Source: Polyangiaceae bacterium (GTDB taxonomy: Bacteria > Myxococcota_A > Polyangia > Polyangiales > Polyangiaceae). Taken from it: DNA of 44,363 bases. The notes beneath the pieces are model-generated. The model was given only the letters and a program-made list of their open reading frames with translations. It had not been told where the DNA came from and made no database searches. The stretch lies in the NCBI GenBank assembly GCA_029266615.1, contig JAQSWN010000027.1, positions 1-44,363 on the forward strand, written 5' to 3'. Numbering within the stretch: position 1 is the stretch's first letter; each line of letters opens with the position of its first letter. Position numbers and translations under genes: made by a program. This document shows, in pieces, positions 22,652 through 30,725 of the stretch.

Positions 22652-23371
22652 ATGACCACCCCTGAACCGACCCCGTCCTCGCGCGAAGGCTCCGGCGCGA
22701 TGTTCGACGGCATCGCGCACCGCTACGACCTCGTCAATCGCGTCATCTCGCTCGGCATCGACCAGAGCTGGCGCAAAAAAACCGTTCGCGCCCTCGAGCT
22801 TTCCCCGGGGGCGCGCGTGCTGGACCTCGCGACCGGCACCGCGGACTTGGCCATAATGATCGCTCGCCAGCACCCGCACGTGAGCCTGGTCGGCGTCGAT
22901 CCTTCCGCGAAGATGCTGGAAGTCGGCCAAAAGAAGCTGGACGCCGAGCAGCTCGCGGAGCGCATCGAGCTCAAGGTCGGCGACGCGCAGAAGCTGGATT
23001 TTCCGGACCGCACCTTCGACGGCGTGAGCATCGCGTTCGGCATCCGCAACGTGCCCGATCGCTTGCAAGGTCTGCGGGAGATGGCGCGGGTGACGCGAGC
23101 CGGCGGTCGCATCGCGATCTTGGAGCTCTCCGAGCCGCGCGGCGGCTTGCTCGGTCCTTTGGCGCGCTTCCACGTGCACAGCGTGGTGCCCGCCGTCGGC
23201 GCGCTGCTGTCCGGCGCCAAGGAATACCATTACCTGCAGAAGTCGATCGCGGCCTTCCCGACCGCGCGTCGCTTCGAATCGTTGATGCGCGAAGCCGGCC
23301 TCCACATCGTGGCGTCCACTGCGCTCACGTTCGGAGTTTGCCACCTCTATGTCGGCGAGCCGATCGTCTGA
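22652..23371 (+). CDS. menG: Demethylmenaquinone methyltransferase
   Basis: 239 residues of the UbiE/MenG family, methylating the ring of demethylmenaquinone with SAM as the last step of the pathway. Seen: MFDGIAHRYDLVNRVISLGI, SAM loop LDLATGTADLA, VDPSAKMLEVG, SIAFGIRNVPD, and the C-terminal YHYLQKSIAAFPT. The usual second Gly of the SAM loop (ATGTGD) is Ala here, a minor change. Because five other men genes follow, MenG is preferred over UbiE. Its 3' end overlaps the ATG of menD by 23 nt; GTG 23373 is an alternative menD start. Confidence 0.92.
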   Translation: MTTPEPTPSSREGSGAMFDGIAHRYDLVNRVISLGIDQSWRKKTVRALELSPGARVLDLATGTADLAIMIARQHPHVSLVGVDPSAKMLEVGQKKLDAEQLAERIELKVGDAQKLDFPDRTFDGVSIAFGIRNVPDRLQGLREMARVTRAGGRIAILELSEPRGGLLGPLARFHVHSVVPAVGALLSGAKEYHYLQKSIAAFPTARRFESLMREAGLHIVASTALTFGVCHLYVGEPIV

Positions 23372-25172
23372 AGTGGACGCGCCGAGCGACGCCTTCCTGA
23401 TCGGCGAATGGTCTCGCCTCGTGTTCGCCACGTTGCGCGAAGCCGGCATCACGGACGTGTGGGTGAGCCCTGGGTCGCGCTCCACGCCGTTCACGCTCGC
23501 GGCCGCGCGCACGGCCGGCCTCACGCTGCGCGCGGTGGTGGACGAACGCTCGGCCGCGTTCATGGCCGTAGGCTACGCCCGCGTCACCGGCCGTCCCGGC
23601 GCGGTTTTGTGCACTTCCGGCAGCGCCGCGGCGAACTACTTCCCGGCGGTCGTGGAGGCGTCGCAAGCCCACGTGCCGCTCGTCGTCCTCACCGCGGATC
23701 GCCCGCAAGACGTGCAGCACGCCCAAGCCGCCCAGACCATCGACCAGCTCAAGCTCTACGGTGGCTTTGCGCGGAGCTTCTTCGATCTCGGGCCACCAGA
23801 CGGCGCTCCGGCCGCGCTCGCCGGCGCTCGCCGGGCGATAGCTCAAGCCGTCGCGACCGCCCACGGGCCCCTGCCCGGCCCCGTTCACGTGAACTTGCGC
23901 GCACGCAAGCCGCTCGAGCCTCGCCCCGCGCAGACGGACGCGGAGCGCGCGCTCGCGACTCGCGTCGAGCGCTTGCTCGAAAAGCCGCTCGCTCGGCACG
24001 CGCCGGGCTCGGCCTTGGCCAACGAAGCCGTGCTCGCAGCGGCACGAACGCTGCAGCAAGCCGGTTCGGGCCTGCTCGTGGTCGGACCTCTTTCGGCCGC
24101 GAACAACAGCCTGGCGGAGCCGCTCGCCCAGCTCGCGGAGCTCACCGGCTTCCCCATCTACGCAGAGGCGACGAGCCAACTTCGCTTCGCGCTCTCCGAG
24201 CACGCGCTCGCAGCGCCGCTCCTGGATTGGCTCCTCTCCACGCCGGAGATCGCCCAAAGCCTCATCCCGGACGTGGTCGTCAGCATCGGCGCGACCCCCA
24301 CGTCTTCGGCCTACGAGCGCTGGGTCGGGCGCGTGCCGACGCGCCTCGTTCTTGCCGAGCACGGCTACCCGGACGCGCTCGGCAGCGCCGACCTCGTCGC
24401 GAGCGGCGAGCTCGGGCCGGCCCTCTCCGCTCTCTGCCACGAGCTCGCGCGAAAGGTGTCCCCGCGAAAGCCCGGCTCGTTTGCCGTTCGCCTGCGCGCC
24501 GCTCACGACGCCTGCGAGCGCCAGGTCGCGGACCTCGTCGCGGCACCGACGCGCGAGCTTTCGGAGGGCGCGGTCGTGAAAGCCGTCGTCGAAAGCCTGC
24601 CCGCGGACGCGGTGCTGGCGCTGGGCAACAGCTTGCCCATCCGGGAGGTGGACGCCTACGTCACCCGCGCGAAGCGGCTGTGCGTCGTGTCCCAACGTGG
24701 CGCCAACGGTATCGATGGCTTGGTCTCCGGCGCGGTCGGCAGCGCCCTGGGCAGCGGCGCTCCTACGTTGCTCCTCCTCGGCGACGTGAGCCTGCTGCAC
24801 GACATCGGCGCGCTCGCTTCCGCGCGGCTCGTGCCTTCACCGCTCGTCATCGCGGTCGTGGACAACGCAGGCGGTCGCATCTTCGATCAATTGCCGGTGC
24901 AGAGGCTCTACGCCGAAGACGCCCGCTTGTCCGAGCTGTGGCTCACCCCACCCGGGCGCGAGCTCTCGCACGCCGCGGCGCTGTTTGGCCTCACTTACGA
25001 CGCGCCGACGAGCTTGGAAGCGGTGCGCGCGGCGACCAGCGAAGCGATCGCTCGAAGAGGGGGGACGTTGCTTCACCTGCGCGTGGGCGCGAACAGCGCC
25101 GCCGAGCAACGCCAGCGCGTCGTCGCCGCGCTCGGCGCCGAGCAGGCCGCGCTCGCTAGTGCAGGGCTCTGA
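23349..25172 (+). CDS. menD: SEPHCHC synthase MenD
   Basis: 607 residues, ThDP-dependent enzyme joining isochorismate and 2-oxoglutarate. Pyrimidine-binding part: VWVSPGSRSTPFTLAA, VDERSAAFMAVGYARVTG, CTSGSAAANYFPAVVEA, TADRPQDVQ. Middle domain of about 170 residues. ThDP/Mg part: SQRGANGIDGLVSGAVG, LLGDVSLLHD, and VDNAGGRIFDQLP, the Asp-Gly-Asn-type metal motif. Length is usual or slightly long for MenD. It needs isochorismate, made by MenF or EntC, which is not encoded here. menH begins at the base after its stop. Confidence 0.94.
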   Translation: MSASRSSEVDAPSDAFLIGEWSRLVFATLREAGITDVWVSPGSRSTPFTLAAARTAGLTLRAVVDERSAAFMAVGYARVTGRPGAVLCTSGSAAANYFPAVVEASQAHVPLVVLTADRPQDVQHAQAAQTIDQLKLYGGFARSFFDLGPPDGAPAALAGARRAIAQAVATAHGPLPGPVHVNLRARKPLEPRPAQTDAERALATRVERLLEKPLARHAPGSALANEAVLAAARTLQQAGSGLLVVGPLSAANNSLAEPLAQLAELTGFPIYAEATSQLRFALSEHALAAPLLDWLLSTPEIAQSLIPDVVVSIGATPTSSAYERWVGRVPTRLVLAEHGYPDALGSADLVASGELGPALSALCHELARKVSPRKPGSFAVRLRAAHDACERQVADLVAAPTRELSEGAVVKAVVESLPADAVLALGNSLPIREVDAYVTRAKRLCVVSQRGANGIDGLVSGAVGSALGSGAPTLLLLGDVSLLHDIGALASARLVPSPLVIAVVDNAGGRIFDQLPVQRLYAEDARLSELWLTPPGRELSHAAALFGLTYDAPTSLEAVRAATSEAIARRGGTLLHLRVGANSAAEQRQRVVAALGAEQAALASAGL

Positions 25173-25892
25173 GTGCGTTACCTGTGTCTGCACGGTTTTA
25201 CCGGCTCCCCCGAGACCTTCGGGGCCTTTCAGCTGCCGCCCGGCTCGCTCGCGCCGGTGCTGGGCGGGCACCTTCACACCGCCGTGCGCGGCGACTTCGA
25301 AGACGAAGTGGAGCGGCTCGCCGAGCTCGCAGCCGAGGCGGGCTGCGACGCGCTGTTCGGCTACTCGCTAGGGGGCAGATTCGCGCTCGGCATCTTGGCT
25401 CGTTTTCCGGATCGGTTCCGGCACGCGCTCGTCGCATCCGCGCAAGCGGGTTTGGTCAGCGCCGAGGAAAGACGCGCTCGCCACGAAGCGGACCAGCGCT
25501 GGGTCGATCTGTTGCGCGAGCGAGGCCTGACCGCTTTCGTGGACGCGTGGCAAGCGCTGCCGCTGTGGGCGTCTCAGGCGGACCTTCCCGAAGCCACCAA
25601 GCGAGCGCAACGCGAGCAGCGCCTGCGTCACGCCGCTCCGGGTCTTGCCGCGAGCTTGCTCCAGCATGGGCTGGGGGAAATGCCGGATTTGCGCCCGTTT
25701 CTGGGGCGCGTTCGAACCCGGGTTGACCTCCTGGTCGGAGCGCGCGACCAAAAGTTCGTGACGCTTGCCCAGGAGCTTTCGACCCTCATCCCCGATGCCC
25801 GTCTGAGCGTCGCGCCCGACGCCGGTCACAACTTACTGCTCGAGCGGCCCGCGCTATGCGAAAGCTTGCTCGTCGAGGGCGAAGACCCATGA
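25173..25892 (+). CDS. menH: SHCHC synthase MenH (alpha/beta hydrolase)
   Basis: 239 residues from GTG 25173. Alpha/beta hydrolase with [11 protein letters not shown] oxyanion loop, nucleophile S65 in [11 protein letters not shown], acid in LVGARDQKF and catalytic His in [13 protein letters not shown]. MenH eliminates pyruvate from SEPHCHC; position between menD and menA in a contiguous men operon makes this far more likely than a general esterase. The MenH-typical LVASAQAGL follows the nucleophile segment. Its stop overlaps the menA start as ATGA. Confidence 0.88.
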   Translation: MRYLCLHGFTGSPETFGAFQLPPGSLAPVLGGHLHTAVRGDFEDEVERLAELAAEAGCDALFGYSLGGRFALGILARFPDRFRHALVASAQAGLVSAEERRARHEADQRWVDLLRERGLTAFVDAWQALPLWASQADLPEATKRAQREQRLRHAAPGLAASLLQHGLGEMPDLRPFLGRVRTRVDLLVGARDQKFVTLAQELSTLIPDARLSVAPDAGHNLLLERPALCESLLVEGEDP

Positions 25893-26839
25893 GCGCCGCG
25901 GCGTCCCTGCCCACTCCCCGTCCGCGTCCCTCTTCCTTCGGCAGCTGGGTCCTCGCCGCTCGTCCCAAAACTCTCAGCGCCGCGAGCGTGCCGGTGATCG
26001 TCGGCAGCGCCTGCGCGTTCGCGCTCGGTGGCTTTCGGCTCGGCCCTGCGCTCGCCGCGCTCGCCGGCGCGCTCTTGCTGCAAATCGGCGCCAATTTCGC
26101 CAACGACGTCTACGACTACGAGAAGGGCGCGGACACCGCCGAGCGACTTGGCCCCACGCGCGCCGTGCAGTCCGGGCTCATTTCGCCGAGCGCGATGAAG
26201 CGCGGCATGTACGTGGTGTTCGCGGTCTCGCTGCTCATCGGCGCGTACCTGACGTTCGTGGCCGGGCCGATCATCCTGGCCATCGGCGTCGTGTCGATCG
26301 CTTCGGCGATCGCTTACACGGGGGGCCCGTATCCGCTCGGGTACAACGGGTTGGGGGATTTGTTCGTGTTCGTCTTCTTCGGGTTGGTCGCGGTGTGCGG
26401 CACCGTCTTCGTGCAGCTCGGCACCGTCCCCGCGCTCGCGCTCTGGTGCAGCGTGCCCGTGGGCGCGCTCGCCACCGCCATCCTCGTGGTGAACAATCTG
26501 CGCGACGCCGAGCAGGACGCGAAGGTCGGCAAGCGCACCCTGGCCGTGCGCTGGGGCACGCGGGCCGTGACCCTGGAGTATGGGCTCCTTCTCGCCCTTT
26601 CCTACGCGGTGCCGCTTTTCTTGGCCACGAGCTCGGCGAGCGGGCGGTTCGTGCTGTTGCCCCTGCTCACACTTCCGCTCGCCCGGCGGCTGATGCAGGC
26701 GGTCGCGACCGAGAAGGGCCGTGCGCTCAACGCGCGCTTGGCCGGCACCGCCAAGTTGCTGCTCTTCTTCGGGCTGTTGTTCACGCTGGGCATCGTGCTG
26801 GACCGACTCGCGCTCTTCCCCGCCGGTCCCGTTTCGTGA
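25889..26839 (+). CDS. menA: DHNA polyprenyltransferase MenA
   Basis: 316 residues from ATG 25889. UbiA-superfamily integral membrane enzyme with about eight helices that attaches the isoprenoid tail to 1,4-dihydroxy-2-naphthoate. The first Asp-rich motif is [14 protein letters not shown] and the second is [20 protein letters not shown]; both bind the prenyl diphosphate through magnesium. The N-terminal [20 protein letters not shown] is characteristic of MenA. An upstream in-frame ATG at 25856 lies inside menH and is unlikely. Coupled to menC by GTGA. Confidence 0.93.
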   Translation: MSAAASLPTPRPRPSSFGSWVLAARPKTLSAASVPVIVGSACAFALGGFRLGPALAALAGALLLQIGANFANDVYDYEKGADTAERLGPTRAVQSGLISPSAMKRGMYVVFAVSLLIGAYLTFVAGPIILAIGVVSIASAIAYTGGPYPLGYNGLGDLFVFVFFGLVAVCGTVFVQLGTVPALALWCSVPVGALATAILVVNNLRDAEQDAKVGKRTLAVRWGTRAVTLEYGLLLALSYAVPLFLATSSASGRFVLLPLLTLPLARRLMQAVATEKGRALNARLAGTAKLLLFFGLLFTLGIVLDRLALFPAGPVS

Positions 26840-27888
26840 AGCTCGAGCTGCGCGGCGTTACCGTGAGCGCCGAGGGCGCAAAGAACTCACGGCGCAGCTG
26901 GCCGGTTCGGCGCAGCTTGCTGGTTTGCCTCACGGACGTGACCGGCGGGTGGGGCCTGGGCGAAGCTGCGCCGCTACCGGGCTACTCCTCCGAAGCGTAC
27001 GAAGACACGGAGCGAGCGCTGGGCTCCGTCCCGCCGGAAGCGGTGGCGCGTGCCCTGGACACGGACGACCTCCGAACCGCTCTCGCTTCGGTCGCGGCGT
27101 TGGTTCCCTCCTCGGCTCCGTCGGCGCGCTTTGCGCTGGAGAGCGCGGCGTTGGATTGGCGAGCGCGCCGGGGCGGCGTCTCGGCCCCGGCCCTGCTCGG
27201 CGCCGAGGCGGACGCGGCGCGCCCCCTCGCCGCTCTGCTCGGGTCGGCGGCATCACCGACGCTGCTCACGGACGCTCAGCGCGCCTTCGACGACGGGTAC
27301 CGCTGCTTCAAGCTGAAGGTGGGCGCCCCCAACGCGCTCTCGAGCGAGCTCTCCGGCGCGGCGGAGCTCCGAGCTCACTTCGGCGACGGCGTCTCGCTTC
27401 GACTGGACGCCAACGCCGCGCTCGATGCCACCGCGCTTCGCGACGCCGGCTCCTCTCTCGCTGCGCTCGCCCTCGAGCTGTTCGAGGAGCCAGGGGGCGC
27501 GCTACCGGCCGGAGTGCCGCTCGGCCTGGACGAGTCACTCCAGGGCTGCGAGCCGGACCGCGCCGAAGCTCTGTGGCAGAGCCGCGCCGCGCGCGTCATC
27601 GTGCTCAAACCGACGGCTCTGGGCGGTCTTTTGCATTGTCGGCAGCTCGCCGAGCGAGCTGAGGCCGGCGGCCTCGAGGCCGTGGTGTCGCATGCCTTCG
27701 AAGGACCGGTCGCGTGGCGCGCCGCGGCCGCGCTCGCGCTGGCGTTGCCGAACGGCATGGCCCACGGCCTCGCTCCGCACGGAGCCCTCAGTAGCTGGCC
27801 AGGCGATCACTTGCCGGTGGTGCGAGGCTCGCTCCATGCTTGGTCCGAGCCGGGCCTCGGCTACCCCTTGGAGCTCGCTTTTCCGTGA
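26836..27888 (+). CDS. menC: o-Succinylbenzoate synthase MenC
   Basis: 350 residues from GTG 26836. Enolase-superfamily dehydratase making o-succinylbenzoate from SHCHC. Barrel residues are all visible: KLKVG (catalytic Lys pair), metal ligands in LDANAAL, LFEEPGG and GLDESL, and the opposite lysine in VLKPTALGG. The N-terminal capping domain has [16 protein letters not shown], a MenC signature. Fits the operon exactly. Coupled to menA (GTGA) and to menE (GTGA). Confidence 0.92.
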   Translation: MKLELRGVTVSAEGAKNSRRSWPVRRSLLVCLTDVTGGWGLGEAAPLPGYSSEAYEDTERALGSVPPEAVARALDTDDLRTALASVAALVPSSAPSARFALESAALDWRARRGGVSAPALLGAEADAARPLAALLGSAASPTLLTDAQRAFDDGYRCFKLKVGAPNALSSELSGAAELRAHFGDGVSLRLDANAALDATALRDAGSSLAALALELFEEPGGALPAGVPLGLDESLQGCEPDRAEALWQSRAARVIVLKPTALGGLLHCRQLAERAEAGGLEAVVSHAFEGPVAWRAAAALALALPNGMAHGLAPHGALSSWPGDHLPVVRGSLHAWSEPGLGYPLELAFP

Positions 27889-29264
27889 CTACCCTCTCCG
27901 TGTTCGACGCCGCGCGCGACATGCCAGACGCAGTCGCGATCGTCGATCGCGGCGTATCGCTCACCTTCGCGGAGGCCGCGCGTCGCACCGAGCCCCTCGC
28001 GCGCGCCCTCATCGCCACGCGCGTGCCCGCGCTTGCTCTGACCCCACGGGCCGACACCGCGAGCTTACTGTGGCTGTACGCGGCGCTCGCCACCGGGACC
28101 CCGCTGCTCCTTTTGCATGGTCGGGCCACGCCCGTCGAGCGCGAACACCTCCTGCGCGTCAGTGGCGCGCACGAGCCGCCGAAGCCGCTGAGCGGAGGCG
28201 ACCTCGTTCTTCCCGAGGTCGCGGAGTCCGCGATTTTGGCGATCTTGCCTACCTCGGGCTCCACCGGCGCGCCGCGCCTGGTAAAGCTCAGCCGCCGCGC
28301 CTTGGTCGCCTCCGCGCACGCCTCCGCGCGTAATTTGGGCTGGGAGAAGCGAGATCGATGGCTCCTCTGCCTGCCACTCGCACACGCCGGAGGTTTGTCG
28401 ATCGTGACCCGCTGCCTGCTGGCGCGGCAGACCGTGCTGCTGTTCGAGCCCGGGTCCGAAGGCACGCTGGCGCGCATCGCGGAGCTGCGCGAGGTGCTCG
28501 GCGGTGCGACGCTCGCGTCTTTGGTGCCCAGCGTCCTCGCCTCCTTGCTCGACGCTGGCTTTTCCCCCAGTGAAGATTTGCGGGCGGTCTTGCTCGGCGG
28601 CGCCGGCTGCTCGCCGGAGCTCGCGCGGCGCGCGCACGTTGCGCGCGTTCCGCTGCTCACTAGCTACGGCCTCACGGAAACGGCGTCGCAAGTGGTGACG
28701 CGTCGCTACGCGGAGCGCTACCAGCCGCTGCCCGTGCGCCGCGGCGTGGTCAGCTCCGGCCACTCACTGCCCGGAGTGACTCTGAGGCTCGAAGCAGACA
28801 CGATCTCCGTCAACGCGGCCTCGCTCTTTTCGGGCTACGTCGGTGAAACCGCGCGCGCGCTGGACGAGCGCGGTTTCTTCGTGACGAGCGACCGCGGTGA
28901 GCTGGGCGACGACGGCGAGCTCTACGTCCGTGGGCGTCGCGACGACGTGATCGTGAGCGGCGGCGAGAACGTCGACCCCCTCGAGGTCGAAGCCGAGCTT
29001 CTGGCGCTACCCGGCGTGCACGGCGCTTGTGTCTTTGGCACTCCGTCCGAAAAATTCGGGGAGATCGTGAGCGCGGTGCTGGTAGCCCGAGACGCCGCGC
29101 TCGGCGTCCCCGGCCATTTGGCAGAGCTCCTCGCGGACCGTTTGGCGCGCCACAAGGTCCCTCGCCGCGTGGTCCTGGCAGAAACGCTACCGCTAGGGGC
29201 GTCCGGCAAGGTGGACCGGCGCGCCTGCCGCGAGCGATTCTTCACGAACCTGCGCGAAGGTTGA
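27885..29264 (+). CDS. menE: o-Succinylbenzoate-CoA ligase MenE
   Basis: 459 residues from GTG 27885. ANL-superfamily acyl-CoA synthetase: P-loop PTSGSTGAPRLVKLS, LPLAHAGGLSIVTR, SYGLTETASQV, TSDRGEL in place of TGD, hinge GRRDDVIVSGGENVDPLEVE, and the C-terminal lysine motif LPLGASGKVDR. The compact length and position as last gene of the men operon support MenE over a general acyl-CoA ligase. The naphthoate-forming enzyme MenB that follows in the pathway is absent from the window. Confidence 0.92.
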   Translation: MTTLSVFDAARDMPDAVAIVDRGVSLTFAEAARRTEPLARALIATRVPALALTPRADTASLLWLYAALATGTPLLLLHGRATPVEREHLLRVSGAHEPPKPLSGGDLVLPEVAESAILAILPTSGSTGAPRLVKLSRRALVASAHASARNLGWEKRDRWLLCLPLAHAGGLSIVTRCLLARQTVLLFEPGSEGTLARIAELREVLGGATLASLVPSVLASLLDAGFSPSEDLRAVLLGGAGCSPELARRAHVARVPLLTSYGLTETASQVVTRRYAERYQPLPVRRGVVSSGHSLPGVTLRLEADTISVNAASLFSGYVGETARALDERGFFVTSDRGELGDDGELYVRGRRDDVIVSGGENVDPLEVEAELLALPGVHGACVFGTPSEKFGEIVSAVLVARDAALGVPGHLAELLADRLARHKVPRRVVLAETLPLGASGKVDRRACRERFFTNLREG

Positions 29265-29308
29265 AGCTTCGCGCTACGGCCGACCATTGAGGCTGCCAGT
29301 CGGTGAGC

Positions 29309-29329
29309 CGGCGCGAACCCGGCGCGCCG
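29309..29329. terminator. GC-rich hairpin between convergent menE and thioesterase genes
   Basis: CGGCGCG (29309-29315) and CGCGCCG (29323-29329) are perfect 7-bp arms around AACCCGG, in the 71-nt gap between two convergent genes. No T-run follows on either strand, so it is only a possible bidirectional terminator. Confidence 0.3.
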
Positions 29330-29335
29330 ATGCGC

Positions 29336-29800
29336 TCAGTCGCCGATGCCCGTCTGGATTCGCAGCAACGCGTGACGCACGCGCTCCGGGATCGGGATGC
29401 GCTTGAAAGTACCGCGGTCCACGAACGTATGCACCACCTGACCGACCGCGCACACCTCTTCGCTCTCCGCGCGCACGACGCGGTAGCCAAGAGTCGTCTC
29501 CGTCTCCGCGACGTGCACGTGAGCGATCTCCACGTCGACCACATCCCCCAAACGAAGCGGCTTGAAGTAGTCCGCCTCGGCGTGTCGAACCGGCGCGATC
29601 CATGTGTCCGCCCGCATCACGTCTCGCAGCGGTGCGCCGGCGGAAGTGAGAAAAGACGCGTAAGCGTCGTGGAACATTTCCAACACCCGAGGGTAAAAAA
29701 TTATGCCCGCAGCGTCTATGTGTTGAAACAGAATCTCGCAACGAAGAACGAAAGCATGGGGGCGTGAGATTTTCAGATCTTCTCGGTCGAAGCGGAACAT
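29336..29800 (-). CDS. Hotdog-fold acyl-CoA thioesterase, possible DHNA-CoA thioesterase
   Basis: 154 residues of the 4HBT family. The active-site segment QHIDAAGIIFYPRVLEMFHDAY carries the catalytic Asp (D29) in D-x2-G-x3-Y, followed by VRHAEADYFKPLRLGDVVDV and VETETTLGYRV strands of the hotdog core. This family includes the DHNA-CoA thioesterases that release 1,4-dihydroxy-2-naphthoate before MenA. Lying tail-to-tail with menE, it is a good candidate for that step, though hotdog specificity is hard to read from sequence. It does not share the men promoter. Confidence 0.8.
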   Translation of the reverse strand: MFRFDREDLKISRPHAFVLRCEILFQHIDAAGIIFYPRVLEMFHDAYASFLTSAGAPLRDVMRADTWIAPVRHAEADYFKPLRLGDVVDVEIAHVHVAETETTLGYRVVRAESEEVCAVGQVVHTFVDRGTFKRIPIPERVRHALLRIQTGIGD

Positions 29801-30147
29801 CGGATCGAGTCAGCATATCCGTGTCGGGGCGAAATCTGAGCCATTTCAGCGCGCTGCAGCCACGCAACGGGTCGAGCCGCGCGACCACGACAAGGCCGCA
29901 ATAGGCGCGCAACGATCGTGGGAGAAAACGGAAAGTTTCGCGCATTTCATGCTTTACGAAACCCGGCGCTTTGTTGTTACGTGACGCTCGCGGCCCAGAC
30001 TGCTTGGGTTATCCGCGTTGCGACCATCCCCAATGCCGAGCGTGCGGTTCCGGTGGCTCGCCGAGTACCCGCTTCAGAGCCACAGTAAAGGTCGAGGATT
30101 TTCGAGTGCAAGAACGACACTACCCACGGTCCCCAGAGCCCACTCTC
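29801..30147. other. 347-nt divergent intergenic region with dyad symmetry
   Basis: No gene is seen here. It must hold the promoters of the thioesterase (-) and of the haem lipoprotein/outer-membrane genes (+). GTTTCG (29935-29940) and CGAAAC (29957-29962) form a perfect inverted repeat with a 16-nt spacer containing GCAT-TTC-ATGC; GAAAT/ATTTC (29831-29847) is a second small dyad. These are candidate regulatory sites. I could not pick out a convincing -35/-10 pair. Confidence 0.4.
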
Positions 30148-30723
30148 ATGAACGCGCAGGCGCGCCAGCGTTCGTCGTGGCTTTCGGTTCTGGCGGCGGT
30201 TGCGGGTACGGCCGCGCTTTCGCTCTTCAGCGTTGGTTGCCCAGAGCCGGCAGACTTGGACAACCCAGAGATATACCCCAAGCGCGGAGGCGACACGGGC
30301 GCGAGCGGTAGCGCCACCGGCGGCAGCAGCAGCGCGACGGCCGGCAGCGCCACCGGCGGCAGCGCGACGGGCGGCGGCAACTTGGCCGCGTGCGAAACGG
30401 CGTGCATGGCCGACATCCTCGTCACCTGCACGGCCTGCCACAGCAGCGCGTTCAAGCTCGGCATGCTGGATCTGTCGCCAGGGTACACGGCGCGACTCAA
30501 AGATCAGCCGGCGACTCACAGTGAAGTCGTCAGCCCGGCGGACTGCCCATCGGGCGACAAGCTCATCAACTCCGCCGCTCCGGACGAGAGTTGGCTGTTG
30601 AAGAAAGTTTCGGCGGCGCAAGGCACCTGTGGCGGCCCGATGCCGGCCCCGTCCGGCCTCGCGGGAGCCGAGCTGCAGTGTATGAAGGACTACGTGAGCT
30701 GCGTGGCGATGGGGGGAACGTGA
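30148..30723 (+). CDS. Lipoprotein with a single c-type haem motif
   Basis: 191 residues from ATG 30148. Lipobox SVGC (Cys31), then a Gly/Ser/Ala/Thr linker (51-77), then a compact Cys-rich domain with CTACH (94-98) as haem c-binding site and a following LGMLDLSPGY segment common in myxobacterial cytochrome-like proteins. Cysteines 82, 86, about 133, 156, 171 and 182 could form disulfides. A methionine as sixth haem ligand cannot be assigned safely (M100s region and C-terminal MPAP are options). Probably an anchored periplasmic electron carrier. Overlaps or abuts the outer-membrane protein gene (GTGA). Confidence 0.75.
   Translation: MNAQARQRSSWLSVLAAVAGTAALSLFSVGCPEPADLDNPEIYPKRGGDTGASGSATGGSSSATAGSATGGSATGGGNLAACETACMADILVTCTACHSSAFKLGMLDLSPGYTARLKDQPATHSEVVSPADCPSGDKLINSAAPDESWLLKKVSAAQGTCGGPMPAPSGLAGAELQCMKDYVSCVAMGGT
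30298..30378 (+). repeat. Imperfect SATGG-encoding tandem repeat
   Basis: Encodes residues 51-77 of the haem lipoprotein, a flexible linker of repeated Ser-Ala-Thr-Gly-Gly units (SATGG three times with variants). The DNA repeats (agcgccaccggcggc type) are prone to slippage, so length may vary between strains. Confidence 0.6.
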
Positions 30724-30725
30724 GT

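Noticed and set aside
23408..25159. 583-codon alternative frame inside menD
   Set aside because: Arg/Ala/Gly-rich shadow; the other frame has full MenD motifs.
29274..29945. 223-codon minus-strand frame overlapping the thioesterase gene
   Set aside because: The overlapping 154-residue frame is a clear hotdog thioesterase; this one has no motif.
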